Below, in pieces: positions 1-9,246 of a stretch of 64,000 nt of DNA. The notes below the pieces were generated by a model. The model did no database searches, was not told the DNA's origin, and saw only the letters and a list, made by a program, of their open reading frames with translations. Both the position numbers and the translations under genes were made by a program. Where the stretch lies: assembly GCF_028747205.1 (NCBI RefSeq), contig NZ_CP112880.1, forward strand, positions 8,147,676 through 8,211,675, written 5' to 3'. Each line of letters starts with the position of its first letter. The stretch's first letter is position 1. This stretch comes from Streptomyces sp. CA-278952 (GTDB lineage: Bacteria; Actinomycetota; Actinomycetes; Streptomycetales; Streptomycetaceae).

Positions 1-579
1 CGCCTCGACGTCGCGCTGCGGGAGAAGGCGCAGTGGAAAATGCTCTACGAGTCCGCCGCACGGGCCGACGAGGTGCTGTGCCTGAACGTGGAAGACCTGT
101 ACCAGCAGGACAAGCGCGGCAGGATCACCGCCAAGGGCGGGGCGACCGAGTGGATTCACTGGCAGTCCGGCACCGCCCAGATCCTGCCCCGCCTCATCGG
201 CCGCCGCACCCGCAACCCGCTGTTCCTTACCGACCGCAAGGCCCCCGCCGGAACACCTACGCTCGACGTGTGTCCGGAGACCGGCCGGGCCCGGCTCTCC
301 TACCGACGCGCTGAAGAGATCTTCGAGGAGAACACGCGGCTGCTGGCCAACCCCCTCGCCTCACCCGACGACATCGAGGATCTGGACGGCTGGACGCTTC
401 ACCGGCTACGTCACAGTGCCCTCACGCACGACGCGGAAGACGGCACCTCCACCCCGATGCTGCTGGCCCGCTCCCGCCACGCCTCCGTTCGCTCCCTGGA
501 GTGATACGCACGGCCCGGCGTCGACTCGGTCGCTCGGCACGCCGCCGAGCGCGACCCCGCTGCACGTCGCCGCACGTAG
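1..579 (+). pseudogene. Tyrosine site-specific recombinase, C-terminal part, nonsense-interrupted
   Basis: Phage/ICE-type tyrosine integrase that enters from beyond the window start. The catalytic domain is readable: an ESAARADEVL segment carries the first active-site arginine, and HRLRHSALTH matches the HxxR box. The frame then reaches LLARSRHASVRSLE and stops at TGA (502-504). Reading through the stop gives YARPGVDSVARHAAERDPA and a natural stop at 577-579. The family normally has R-Y here, so TGA replaces an expected CGA and lies immediately before the nucleophilic tyrosine. The product would lack that tyrosine and could not cleave DNA. The identification is secure; inactivation is inferred. 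Confidence 0.85.
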
Positions 580-711
580 ATCCGAGCGGATCAGGGCTTC
601 AAGATCATCCCGTTGCCCCTTTGGCGCATATCTCGGTCACATCGGTCACACCCCGTGAACGCCTCAGCCGTGATCGCCCTGGGTTTCCCGGGCCGCCCCT
701 GGGCCCGCGGC

Positions 712-1350
712 TCAGAGCCGCTTCTCCTCGTAGCACTTCCACTGCTCGTCGACGTCGTCCTTCCGCCCCACCGCATCGCGGGACTGGTAGTGCCAGCTGC
801 ATACCAGTGTCGGATCGACAGCAGTACGGCAAATCCACTTGTGCGGCGGACTGGACAGGGCCTTGACCTTGTGAGTCTGCTTGTACTTCTCGCGGCAGTA
901 CTCTGGCAGGTTGTCGACGCCAATCTCCGTATTACGCCCGGAAGCCGTGACGCACACGCCGGTGTTCGGGTCGTCGGGCTCGGTGAACTTCATGGTGTCG
1001 CCGTCCCTGTCGAATCGTTTGTCGCAGGCATCTCCCAGGTCGATCAGGGATTGGCAGCCCATCCCCTGGGTTCCCTTGAATCCGTACGAGGTGCAGTAGC
1101 CGCTCAGGTCTACGCCACCCAACTCCTCTGTCACGGTTGTCCGTTGGGCCAGCAGGTACCCGCTGATCGCGAGCCCCGTGGCGACCGCGCCCACCACCAC
1201 GAAGACCAGGATCGCCTTCCACCATTTCTTGCCTGAGATCCAGGCCGGCCAATGGATCCGCCGCGCCTCCAGAATAATGGTGATGATTCCGGCGACTATG
1301 CCGACCAATACCCCTATTGTGCCGAGTGTCGCGATCGTGAGGTCAAACAC
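712..1350 (-). CDS. Membrane protein with cysteine-rich exterior domain
   Basis: 212 residues. Two hydrophobic helices (about residues 5-27 and 45-67) flank a short basic linker with HWPAWISGKKWW. A hydrophilic C-terminal domain of about 140 residues follows, with eight or so cysteines that could form disulfides outside the cell. Codon use is typical Streptomyces. The opposite-strand frame over the same bases has no recognisable content. I do not recognise a named family. It may be a small envelope protein of the adjacent integrase-bearing element. Confidence 0.7.
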   Translation of the reverse strand: MFDLTIATLGTIGVLVGIVAGIITIILEARRIHWPAWISGKKWWKAILVFVVVGAVATGLAISGYLLAQRTTVTEELGGVDLSGYCTSYGFKGTQGMGCQSLIDLGDACDKRFDRDGDTMKFTEPDDPNTGVCVTASGRNTEIGVDNLPEYCREKYKQTHKVKALSSPPHKWICRTAVDPTLVCSWHYQSRDAVGRKDDVDEQWKCYEEKRL

Positions 1351-1741
1351 CCCGTTACCCCCCGCAGTAGCACCAGCGTCCGATGCGGTGCCCCACTCTC
1401 TTACTGAGTCAGTGCTGCGGCGTCAAGGTATCGAGCAAACATCGGAACGCAGGGGCTGGGACAGCGTTCCGGCGTCGGACCGTCCGCGCCACTGCCGTCC
1501 CCACCACTGCCGTCCCCACCATGGAGGGGTGTGGGGTGATTCGCGTAGCGGCGGTTTTCGTGGGCCCCCTGGGGGACCACCGATGGCAGAGGGCTTCCGA
1601 TGCCACCGCATGAGGGGCAGTTGGTGTTCCAGGTCCGGGTGTTCCCCTAGGGCACGGTGCACACCTTCTCCAGGCGCTCGAAGACCGACTACCGGGCTCA
1701 CCCCTGGCGCAGTGCCCTCGAATGAGCCGCTCGTTCAGCTC
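1351..1741. other. Intergenic stretch with a short tandem repeat
   Basis: I see no supported gene here. The segment holds about 2.3 copies of a 15-base unit (CCACCACTGCCGTCC) at roughly 1486-1521 and otherwise random-looking open frames. The start of the DUF6233 gene that follows may have been lost within this stretch. Confidence 0.5.
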
Positions 1742-2140
1742 GCTGATCTGCCCCAGAAAGGTGCTCAACCAAGACCCTCGACAGCGTCAGGTACTCACGA
1801 GCTGGACCAGCCGTACCGGGAGCCGACCCCGCTGGAGAAAAACCGGGCCGTAGTTGAGTGGCTGGAGTATCAGCTACGGCAGGCGCGGCAGCGGGTGCAG
1901 CAGCTCGAAGCCCAGGAGGCGGAGGAATGCGTGCGCCGCCAGCAGGCGCACGCCGGGCTCCGGTGGAAGCTCCAGCCCGAGCGGCCTGCCGCCGCAGCGC
2001 TGCTCCACCGCGGCGACTGCGCCACGTACCCGGTGGTCGGCGGATACATCGACCGGGACGATGCGCTGATCGCGCTGGGGATGCCGGAGGTGGAGTCGTG
2101 CCGGGTCTGCCGGCCGGAGATTGGGCTCACTCGCCGGTAG
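1742..2140 (+). pseudogene. DUF6233 family protein, start not identifiable
   Basis: The C-terminal part fits DUF6233, a Streptomyces family of unknown function. An amphipathic N-terminal helix (EKNRAVVEWLEYQLRQARQR) is followed by the signature LHRGDCATYPVVGG and the CRVCRPE metal-like CxxC motif near the end. The open frame extends far upstream, but no ATG or GTG with a ribosome site sits near the expected first residues. The gene is therefore 5' truncated or uses an unusual start. A second, complete member lies near 46.3 kb. Confidence 0.65.
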
Positions 2141-2511
2141 GCGTCACGGCTCACGGGGCGCCGAGCGTTCGCCGGGGGCCGGTCGGACGGTGCGTACCGC
2201 GCCGCCGCGCTTCGCTTTGGCCGCTTTCACTCGTTCGTGGCGAGAAGTCGACCAAGACCGGACCATCGCAAACATGGCCCCCGTCTCACGGGATTCGCCA
2301 CTCCATTCCCCGCAGACCCTTCGGCCGCGCTCATCATCACCCCGGGTCAGGGAGGTGCACCGTGGGTAGTGAAGCGACGGTGCGGGGTTAGTTGATCTCC
2401 GTACGTCATATTCGTGCGGGTGTGCATGCGCGTTCGGCTGATTCGGCCGGTTGAGTGGTTCCCGACGGCACCCGTTACCAAGGGTCAACTCAGCCTCAAC
2501 GAAGAGGATCC
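2141..2511. other. Intergenic, no gene seen
   Basis: I find no convincing coding frame. This is presumably the promoter and leader region of the sigma-factor pseudogene downstream. A GAAGAGGATCC ribosome-site-like stretch precedes the ATG at 2512. Confidence 0.4.
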
Positions 2512-3015
2512 ATGACCGACGACGTACGCGAGGAGTCCGGCCACACCCCGGTGGCCGAGGTCCCCCGCTCCCGATTCCCCTGGAGCTTGAGGCCTACTAC
2601 CTCTCCAACCAGGACGCGTTCCACGAGTTCGCCCTGGCCATCCTGAAGACGAACGATCTCGCCGAAGAGGCCGTGCACCGGGCCTTCATCGAGATCAAGC
2701 GGCAGTGGGACAGCCTGCTCACCGAGCCCGACCTGCCCGAGCAGGCCTGGAACATCATGCGCCGCACCGTTCTCGACGAGGTCCTCGGGACGTTCCGCGA
2801 GAGCCTGCCGTTCATGGACAGCGACATCGGCCTCTACCCGGCGATGTGCAAGCTGTCCCCGCGCCAGTACGACGCGGTCGTGCTCAAGGCCATCGGCAAG
2901 TACGACACCAAGCACATCGCCTGGTATAGGCCTCACCCCCCCCAGCACGGTCACCCACCACTAGCGCAAGGCCCAGGAACGCCTGGCCCCCATCCACCGC
3001 CGCGCCACACGCCCG
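2512..3015 (+). pseudogene. Sigma-70-like RNA polymerase sigma factor, frameshifted
   Basis: It begins MTDDVREESGHTPVAEVP and must change frame near 2570 to reach LELEAYYLSNQDAFHEFALA. It then runs through an alpha-helical sigma-like region to LSPRQYDAVVLKAIGKYDTK, a region-4-type helix. After HIAWY the frame breaks again. The rest of the helix-turn-helix (STV..., RKAQERLAPIHRR) lies in another frame with an internal TAG. At least two frameshifts and one stop are needed, so the factor is probably dead. It forms a unit with the next gene. Confidence 0.65.
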
Positions 3016-3035
3016 ATCCACCGGAGGGGCGCCAC

Positions 3036-3745
3036 GTGAACACCACGCCCTGGGAGCAGCTCCTCGCGGACGCCGGCCGGCGCGAGCTCCGTCGGCCCTT
3101 CGACGTCGGCGCCGGGCTCCGGCGCCTGGCCCATGACGACGGCCGCACCCCGGCCGCCGCACGGGGCTCCACGGGCCCCAACGCCCGGCGCGGTCTGGGC
3201 GCCTGGGCGCAGTGCGTCGTCAACCATCCCGGGGCGGCGGCCCACGTGGAGCGGCTGACCGCGCTGCTCGGCCACAGCGACGAGAGGGAGGGCGTCACCG
3301 AGTTCGACGGTTGGACCGGCGGCGTCGACATCGACGGCGTGCAGGCCTTCGCGTGCCACGTTCTACCTCGCCCATCACCCCGCAAGCGCCAGGTTCTGGT
3401 GGCGGTTCGCCGCCGGCGCCGGACACAACGGTGCCGCGTACTGCCTCTACCTGGACCACCTCGGTCTCGGTGAAGACCGCGAGGCCCGGTTCTGGAGGAA
3501 GCAGGTCACCACGACACTGTTCCGGTCCGGTCCGGTCCGGCCCGAGCCCCGATCCGGAGGAGTTCCTGCATGCCCTGAACTCCCTGACCGGGTACTTCGT
3601 CCGCAATCCCACCTGCCGGGCCGTCACCACCGGGCGCCTGGAGGCCGATGCCGAGCGCGTGGTCGACCGGTTCACCGACGGCCTGGTCTGCCGCCCCGAC
3701 GCCTGGATCGCCGACCACATTCACACCCTGGTCGGCCGCCCCTGA
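3036..3745 (+). pseudogene. Partner protein of the sigma-like gene, two frameshifts
   Basis: It starts at GTG 3036 behind a GGAGGGG ribosome site. Three frames must be joined: VNTTPWEQLLADAGRRELRR... to about 3350, then TFYLAHHPASARFWWRFAAG and AYCLYLDHLGLGEDREARFW, then DPEEFLHALNSLTGYFVRNP through HTLVGRP to the stop. The second shift coincides with a run of the 5-base repeat CCGGT near 3525-3545, a slippage-prone tract. The function is unknown. Its position suggests it worked with the preceding sigma-like factor. Confidence 0.55.
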
Positions 3746-3767
3746 CCAGAGAACCAGCGGGGCCGAA

Positions 3768-3950
3768 GGTTCCACTAACCGCCGCCCCAACCCCCCGGAC
3801 GAACCCCCGCAGAAACGACCCGTACGCACCTGGCTGGTCCGCCGCCGCCGCGCCCTGCTCTCCAGCGCTCTGCGCAGCGCCGCCTACGCCACCGGGGCCG
3901 GCACCGTCGGCCTCGCCTTCTGGCTGATCCAGCAGCGCCTGCAGAGCTAG
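3768..3950 (+). CDS. Small single-helix membrane protein (start unresolved)
   Basis: A proline-rich, positively charged stretch (DEPPQKRPVRTWLVRRRRAL) leads into one hydrophobic helix (about AYATGAGTVGLAFWLIQQRL) and a stop at 3948-3950. The coding bias is good, but no ATG or GTG lies in frame just upstream. Either the start is beyond a frameshift or the gene is a remnant. It lies directly behind the decayed sigma-partner gene and may once have been its membrane companion. Confidence 0.4.
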   Translation, partial: GSTNRRPNPPDEPPQKRPVRTWLVRRRRALLSSALRSAAYATGAGTVGLAFWLIQQRLQS

Positions 3951-3966
3951 GGTGTAGGCTCCGGCC

Positions 3967-4038
3967 ATGACACCTACCTCAGCCTTCGCGGACCGTCAGG
4001 AACTGGGTCCCGGCTGGGGCCTCACCACCGCACTCTGA
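3967..4038 (+). CDS. Very short ORF before a terminator hairpin
   Basis: A 23-codon ATG frame (MTPTSAFADRQELGPGWGLT...) ends 9 bases before a perfect 10-bp hairpin. It could be a leader peptide or the N-terminal stub of a deleted gene. No ribosome site is obvious. The support is positional only. Confidence 0.25.
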   Translation: MTPTSAFADRQELGPGWGLTTAL

Positions 4039-4047
4039 ACAGCAGGG

Positions 4048-4073
4048 GGCCCTCACCGATCGTGGTGAGGGCC
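4048..4073. terminator. Perfect 10-bp hairpin
   Basis: GGCCCTCACC, a 6-base loop, then GGTGAGGGCC. The same stem sequence recurs in the longer palindrome at 22386-22415. Confidence 0.6.
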
Positions 4074-4378
4074 TCCCGCTGCGCCACGTCGGGTCGGCGG
4101 CCGTCCCGGCCGGTACGGACGGCCGCCGGGCCGTGGGGCAGGGTGGTGTCAGTCGCCGGTCTCGTGAGGGAGGCCGGCGTCCAGGACGATGCGGATGGTC
4201 GGGCCTTCTCCGTCGACGGCCCCAAGACGATGCGCCGGTCAGGGTTGCCCTGGCCAAGTGCTTGGCGCGCCCTCGGCACCTGACTCCTCCAAGATCCACG
4301 GCAAAGTCAAGGCAGCCGGAGGGGGCTCGCGTCCGGCCGCCCTCGCGCCGGTCCCGCCGTTGGTTCCTCCAGGGTGGG
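4074..4378. other. Intergenic, no supported gene
   Basis: Several frames are open on both strands, but none has a recognisable protein or ribosome site. It is probably remnant sequence. Confidence 0.4.
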
Positions 4379-4585
4379 CTATGCGGCCCGGTCGTAGTGG
4401 GTGGGTTCTTCGGGTGAGGAGGGGTCACCTTGCCCGTCCTCGTCTTCGGCGGCCCGTCGGAGGAGCTTCTTCTGGGCGGCTCGGAGAAGGGCCCAGGTGA
4501 TGAACAGGGTTGCGGTCGCTGCCCAGGTGACGGCCCACCAGTTGGTAGGCGACCGGAGCATGGCCTCGGCGGCGGTCAGGGCCAT
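4379..4585 (-). CDS. Small membrane protein, 68 aa
   Basis: One hydrophobic helix (WWAVTWAATATLFITWALL) is followed by a basic then acidic tail (KKLLRRAAEDEDGQGDPSS), a layout typical of small Streptomyces inner-membrane proteins. No strong ribosome site precedes the ATG. It is not assigned to a family. Confidence 0.4.
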   Translation of the reverse strand: MALTAAEAMLRSPTNWWAVTWAATATLFITWALLRAAQKKLLRRAAEDEDGQGDPSSPEEPTHYDRAA

Positions 4586-4992
4586 GGCGGCCGCGTGAGC
4601 CCAGCACAGCAGGATGCCGGCCTAGCGTCGCGCGGTCGACTCCGTGGATGCGGTGCTTCGCTCGACGGCCGTCCTGCTCCATGATCCCCCTGCCTGGCAC
4701 GTTCTTCTTTGCCCGACCTTGACTGTTCATGCGTTCGGGCGCGAGGAGCGGCGCGACTCGCGGCCGGTTTTCAGCCCCGATTCTGTTGACGTTGAAACAG
4801 TTGCCACAAGGCAAGAGAGGTTTCAGTAGGGGCCGTTCCGGGGCGAATCGGGTGCTGAAGTCGGCTTGTTCCGGCCCGTTTGCGTGTTCTTGGTCGAGAA
4901 GGTGTTCGCGCCTTGTGATGGAGCCGTGGCAGCGTGTGGGGCTCCGGTGGCTTCAGTGGCCACCGCGTCTACGTATCCCGTGGGGGGATTGC
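4586..4992. other. Upstream region of the RHS gene
   Basis: The RHS frame is open back to about 4729, but the encoded residues before 4993 do not look like an RHS protein and lie before a clear signal peptide. I treat this as promoter and leader sequence. No specific promoter was identified. Confidence 0.4.
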
Positions 4993-7900
4993 ATGGTTTC
5001 GCGTGCTTCCGGCATGCCGTTTCGGCGTGCCCGTACATCCCGCAGAAGTGCTCTGACAGCAGCCTTGGTGGTGGCCGCGCTGGGGGCAACCGCGCTCCCG
5101 GCACTGGCCGCTCCGGCCGACGCTCCCACCGCCGACGGCGCGGCGGCCTCCGCGTGGGGCCCGGGCGGGCCGAAGGCGGAGATACCGCCGGTCAAGGTCG
5201 GCTCCAACAAGCCGGCCGGCAACCTGGCGGAGGCAGCCCCGACGCCGGAGAAGGCCACTTGGCTGGAGGCGGAGAAGGGGCGGGCCGGGACCGGCACACC
5301 GCCCGCACCGTCCCGGAAGGCGGCCCGCGGTTCGACGGCCGCCGCGCCGTCCGCGTACGTCCCGCAGGGGCAGGGTTCGGTGCCCTGGCATCAGATATCC
5401 GACTTCCGGGTCACCGATTCGCTGGTGGCGCGGGTGAATTACTCCACGGGCAACCTGATGCTGGCGGGGACGGACTTCGAGGTCGCGGGGGTGGGGCAGA
5501 AGCTGCGGCTGGCCCGTACGTACAACTCGCTCGACGCCCCGTGGGGCAAGGTGTCACAGCGGTGGTGGCAGGAGTACGAGCGCTACCTGAACCTGGCGAA
5601 CGCGGACGAGGTCGTCCTGTACGACGCCACCGGGGCCGCCGTCCGCTTCACCAAGGAGGCCGACGGGGCGCTCACGACCCCGAAGGGCTACTCCCAGGAC
5701 CTGAAGAGAAACGCTGACGGCACGTACACGCTGACCGACCGCAAGTCGGGCTCCAAGGACACCTACAACGAGCACGGCACGCTGACGAAGGTGACCGACA
5801 AGAACAACGGTGCCATCACCGTCACCCAGCACAACACGGGTTCCGAGCACAAGGGCTTCAAGCTCACCGAGACCCGCTCCGGCCGCTGGGTCGACCTGGT
5901 CAAGACGTACCCGAACCAGTGGCAGGCCAAGGACCACACCGGCCGCACCGCCGTCTTCGACCTCAACCCCGCCGGCGACCTGGCGAGGACGACGGACACC
6001 GAGGGCAAGCACACCGTCTTTGGCTACGACTCCTCCCGCCGCCTCACGAAGATCACCACCCCCAAGGGCCGGGTCACGGTCTTCACCTACGACGACCAGA
6101 ACCGCGTCACCTCCATGCTCCGCGCCACCGAGCTGAACGGCTCCGGCCACACCGGCCCGACCTGGACCTACACCTACTCCGCCACCACCCCGTCGGCGGC
6201 AGGCAGGACGACGGTCACCGACCCCGAGCAGCAGTCCACGAAGTACGACTACGACGCCGACGGCCAGGTCACGAAGGTCACCGACGCGCTGGAGCGGTCG
6301 CGCTCCAAGAAGTACGACGCGAACCGCAACGTGCAGGAGGCCGCGGACGCCATGGGCGCGGGTGGCGTCTCCGGGAACGTCACGAAGTACGGGTGGGACT
6401 CCCGCAACAACCTCACTTCGTCCGAGCTTCCCACCGGCGCGGCGGCCACAATGGGGGGCTACCAGACGATCGCCGGTGCGGACCTGCCCGAGACGCTGAC
6501 GACGGCGGACGACGAGAAGACGAAGTACACCTACGACACGGCGGGCAACACCAAGTCCGTCGCGGTCCAGGGCGCGGGCGGCGGCAATCAGTCCTTCGAC
6601 TACAACCCCGCCACCCCGACCTGTGGTGGTTTCGAGGGACAGGTCTGCAAGGTCACCACGAAGATGACGGCCTCGAAGTCGGTCTCCACCACCTTCACCT
6701 ATGACGCCCAGGGCAACCTGAAGACGGTCAAGGCCCCGGCCCCGCTCGGCACCACCACCTACACCTACGACGCGCTGGGCCGTCCTGAGACGGTGAAGGA
6801 CGCCCGCGGCGTCACGGTCCTCTACACCTACGACAACCGCGACCGCGTCAAGAAGGTCGACTCCTCCAACTACCTGGCCGTCACCTACGAGTACGACGGC
6901 GACGGCAACCTCACCCAGCGCTCGGACGGCACCGGGGTCATCACGTACGAGTTCGATCCGCTCTCCCGGGAGACGGTCCGCACTCTGCAGAACGGCTCGC
7001 AGACGGTGCTGGCCTACACCCCGGCGGGCAACGTCGACACGTACAAGGACCCGGCGGGCCTGACCGACTACACCTGGAACGAGGTCAACAAGCTCAAGGA
7101 GCTGAAGGACCCCCAGAGCAAGATCACGAAGTACGAGTACAACAGGAACGACGTCCGCACCAAGACCACCTACCCCGGCAGCACTGTGCAGGAGGTTACC
7201 CCGGACAAGTCCGGCCGCCCCGAGAAGATCAAGGCCACCAGCCCCAAGGGCACCCTCGTCGACCTCGCCTACACCTACGCCAAGGAAGACGGCAAGGACG
7301 GCGGCAAGATCCGCACCAACACCGACGCGGTCGCGGGAACGAAGACGAGCTACGAGTACGACACGGCGGGCAGGTTCGCGTACGCGGCGGAGAACAAGGG
7401 CACCACGCTGAAAGCCTCCTGGCAGTACTGCTACGACCTGGCCGGGAACCTCACCTCGCAGGGCGTCGACAAGGGCTGCCCGCGGGGCACCACCTACACC
7501 ATCAACGACGCCCAGCAGATCACCGCGAAGGACGGCTCGACCACGAACTGGTCCTACGACAAGATCGGCAACGAGACCGCCGGCACCTCCACCCCCGAGG
7601 GCACCCGCACCGGCGTCAAGTGGTCGGACTACTCGCAGATGACGTCGATCACCACCGGCGGCAAGACCTACGCGGGCCAGTACGGCTCCACCGACCAGTC
7701 CGAGCGGATCAAGCTCGGCGACACCTTCTTCCACAACGGACCCCTCGGCCTGTCCGCCACCTCAACGGCCGGAGTGGACACGGGATTCAACCGCGAGCCC
7801 GGGGGCACGCTGAACTCCATGACCCGCGGGGGGAAGAACCACTACTACCTGACCGACGCACTCGGCAGCGTCGTCGCCCTGGCCGACGAGACCGGCACCA

Positions 7901-8361
7901 AGGCCAACACCTACGCCTACAGCCCCCGCGGCGTGCAGCGCACCACCACGGAACAGGTTCCGCAGCCGTACCGCTTCGCCGGCGGCTACCAGGACCCCAC
8001 CGGCCTCTACCACTACGCGGCCCGCTACTACGACCCCAACATCGGCCGCTTCACCACCCCCGACCCCTCCGGCCAGGAAAAGAACCCCTACCTCTACGCC
8101 GCAGGCGACCCCGTCAACAACATCGACCCTTCGGGCCTTGGATGGCTTCAGAAAGCAGGAGACTTCCTGAGCGATCACGAAAATAAGGTGGGAGCTGCTG
8201 TCGGCTGCATTAGCGGAATTGGTGCCGCAGCCGAAACGGGAGTCATCCAGGCCGCAAGCGTTTTCGGTGGACCCCTCGGGACGGTAGGCGCGGTAGCTGC
8301 GAGCTGCGCGGTTGGTGGCGCAATGGGCTACGCAGGCATGGACATCATCAGCTACGGGTGA
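4993..8361 (+). CDS. Secreted RHS/YD-repeat protein with short hydrophobic tip
   Basis: About 1,122 residues. The start at ATG 4993 (GGGGG upstream) gives an n-region rich in arginine, a hydrophobic core (ALTAALVVAALGATALPALA) and a cleavage site near residue 39. A DUF6531-like segment (YSTGNLMLAGTDFEVAG) precedes about twenty YD repeats (for example YTYDALGR, YEYDGDGNL, YEYDTAGR). The RHS core ends with GLYHYAARYYDPNIGRFTTP and YLYAAGDPVNNIDPSG. The C-terminal tip is only about 70 residues and very rich in Gly and Ala, with two hydrophobic helices, so it may be membrane-active. In the polymorphic-toxin model the tip is the toxin and the next small gene the immunity protein. That role is inferred. 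Confidence 0.85.
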   Translation: MVSRASGMPFRRARTSRRSALTAALVVAALGATALPALAAPADAPTADGAAASAWGPGGPKAEIPPVKVGSNKPAGNLAEAAPTPEKATWLEAEKGRAGTGTPPAPSRKAARGSTAAAPSAYVPQGQGSVPWHQISDFRVTDSLVARVNYSTGNLMLAGTDFEVAGVGQKLRLARTYNSLDAPWGKVSQRWWQEYERYLNLANADEVVLYDATGAAVRFTKEADGALTTPKGYSQDLKRNADGTYTLTDRKSGSKDTYNEHGTLTKVTDKNNGAITVTQHNTGSEHKGFKLTETRSGRWVDLVKTYPNQWQAKDHTGRTAVFDLNPAGDLARTTDTEGKHTVFGYDSSRRLTKITTPKGRVTVFTYDDQNRVTSMLRATELNGSGHTGPTWTYTYSATTPSAAGRTTVTDPEQQSTKYDYDADGQVTKVTDALERSRSKKYDANRNVQEAADAMGAGGVSGNVTKYGWDSRNNLTSSELPTGAAATMGGYQTIAGADLPETLTTADDEKTKYTYDTAGNTKSVAVQGAGGGNQSFDYNPATPTCGGFEGQVCKVTTKMTASKSVSTTFTYDAQGNLKTVKAPAPLGTTTYTYDALGRPETVKDARGVTVLYTYDNRDRVKKVDSSNYLAVTYEYDGDGNLTQRSDGTGVITYEFDPLSRETVRTLQNGSQTVLAYTPAGNVDTYKDPAGLTDYTWNEVNKLKELKDPQSKITKYEYNRNDVRTKTTYPGSTVQEVTPDKSGRPEKIKATSPKGTLVDLAYTYAKEDGKDGGKIRTNTDAVAGTKTSYEYDTAGRFAYAAENKGTTLKASWQYCYDLAGNLTSQGVDKGCPRGTTYTINDAQQITAKDGSTTNWSYDKIGNETAGTSTPEGTRTGVKWSDYSQMTSITTGGKTYAGQYGSTDQSERIKLGDTFFHNGPLGLSATSTAGVDTGFNREPGGTLNSMTRGGKNHYYLTDALGSVVALADETGTKANTYAYSPRGVQRTTTEQVPQPYRFAGGYQDPTGLYHYAARYYDPNIGRFTTPDPSGQEKNPYLYAAGDPVNNIDPSGLGWLQKAGDFLSDHENKVGAAVGCISGIGAAAETGVIQAASVFGGPLGTVGAVAASCAVGGAMGYAGMDIISYG

Positions 8362-8400
8362 TTATGTGGTGGTGCCGATAGCTCGTTAGCCACAAACTCT

Positions 8401-8432
8401 GTCGCGGCAACGGATTCATCCGTTGCCGCGAC
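8401..8432. terminator. Perfect 15-bp stem, 2-nt loop
   Basis: GTCGCGGCAACGGAT, loop TC, then the exact reverse complement. It lies between the RHS stop and the small membrane gene, so it may terminate the RHS transcript or protect its end. Confidence 0.7.
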
Positions 8433-8465
8433 TAAGGGTAAGCATGCAAGAATATGGAGTTCAGG

Positions 8466-8645
8466 GTGAACGATAAGGTCAAGCTGCAAGTATTCTCTGT
8501 CGTTTGCGTTGTAATATCTATCGCGGCATTGGTGGCTGGATTGCAGACAGGTGACGGGATGTATCTTTTCTTGGGGGGCATGGGACTGCTAGGGATTGCT
8601 CTGCTTGCCTTCGCGGTAATACGCAAAGGGAAACGTAGTTCTTGA
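8466..8645 (+). CDS. Small two-helix membrane protein, candidate RHS immunity
   Basis: About 59 residues from GTG 8466, which has GGAG six bases upstream. An ATG at 8454 would add four residues. There are two hydrophobic helices (LQVFSVVCVVISIAALVAG and LFLGGMGLLGIALLAFAVI) and a basic tail KGKRSS. Placement directly behind an RHS gene with a hydrophobic tip suggests membrane immunity, but no family match is claimed. Its GC content is lower than its neighbours', a sign of separate origin. Confidence 0.6.
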   Translation: MNDKVKLQVFSVVCVVISIAALVAGLQTGDGMYLFLGGMGLLGIALLAFAVIRKGKRSS

Positions 8646-8754
8646 TCCGCGAGATAGCCGGTCGCCGCAGGTCGGCGGGGGTGGGTCAGCGGGTCCGGGA
8701 AGCCGACGCCTCTTTCTCCGCTACAGCCGGGGCAGAGGGCCCTGCGCATTCATA

Positions 8755-8946
8755 CGAGGCGGTTGTCGGGTCCGCTGGCTGCCGGGGTTGCCGTCCACGT
8801 CGACCGGGTCATTGCCGGGCTTCCGGACGACGCCAACGCCCATGCGGAAGGGGGAGGTGTACGTCCGTGTCGACACCGGGCTGGTCGTCGAGGTGCTGGC
8901 CGGGTCGGGCCGACACGCCACGCTGACTATTGTGCGGGTCCGCTGA
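8755..8946 (+). pseudogene. ATP-dependent DNA ligase, C-terminal remnant
   Basis: In one frame the bases read VRVDTGLVVEVLAGSGRHAT then LTIVRVR and stop, closely matching the end of the ligase near 59.7 kb (LVLEVLAGSGRHGTLTVARI). In another frame upstream, GPLAAGVAVHVDRVIAGLPD resembles the ligase segment before it. Only the tail survives, and it is frameshifted. Confidence 0.55.
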
Positions 8947-9154
8947 CCTCGTTCCGGGCCGGCAGGTTCCTCCAGCGTCGGCGCTGAGCAGGACGTATGC
9001 ACGGCCGATCATCGCCCGGTAGCCCGCCCCGACGCGCTCCTGGTAGGGGTGTCGCCGGTCCAGTCCCACCGGTCGGAGTCGTCGGGCCGGGCCTTGAGTC
9101 GGACCGGCCGCCGGGCCCGTACAGGCCGTGATTGCTGATCAGGAGCGCACCGTC

Positions 9155-9225
9155 GGCGCGCTCCTCGGCAGTGTCGTCGCCCTGGCCGACGAGATCAGAA
9201 CCAAGGTCAACACCTACGCTCCCAC
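9155..9225 (+). pseudogene. RHS core fragment (orphan)
   Basis: The sequence encodes LGSVVALADEIRTKVNTYA, matching LGSVVALADETGTKANTYA in the complete RHS gene (bases about 7861-7917). The nucleotide match ends abruptly on both sides. This is the kind of short core remnant left when RHS tip-immunity cassettes are swapped by recombination. Confidence 0.65.
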
Positions 9226-9246
9226 CCGACTGAAAGGACGAGCCTC

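Noticed and set aside
1486..1521. Short direct repeats as a CRISPR array
   Set aside because: Only about two adjacent 15-base units with no spacers. No CRISPR arrays or cas genes are seen anywhere in the window.
5554..7734. Long open frame of about 726 codons on the minus strand across the RHS gene
   Set aside because: Composition is Val/Gly/Arg-rich shadow coding caused by GC-rich third positions. The plus strand carries unmistakable YD repeats.
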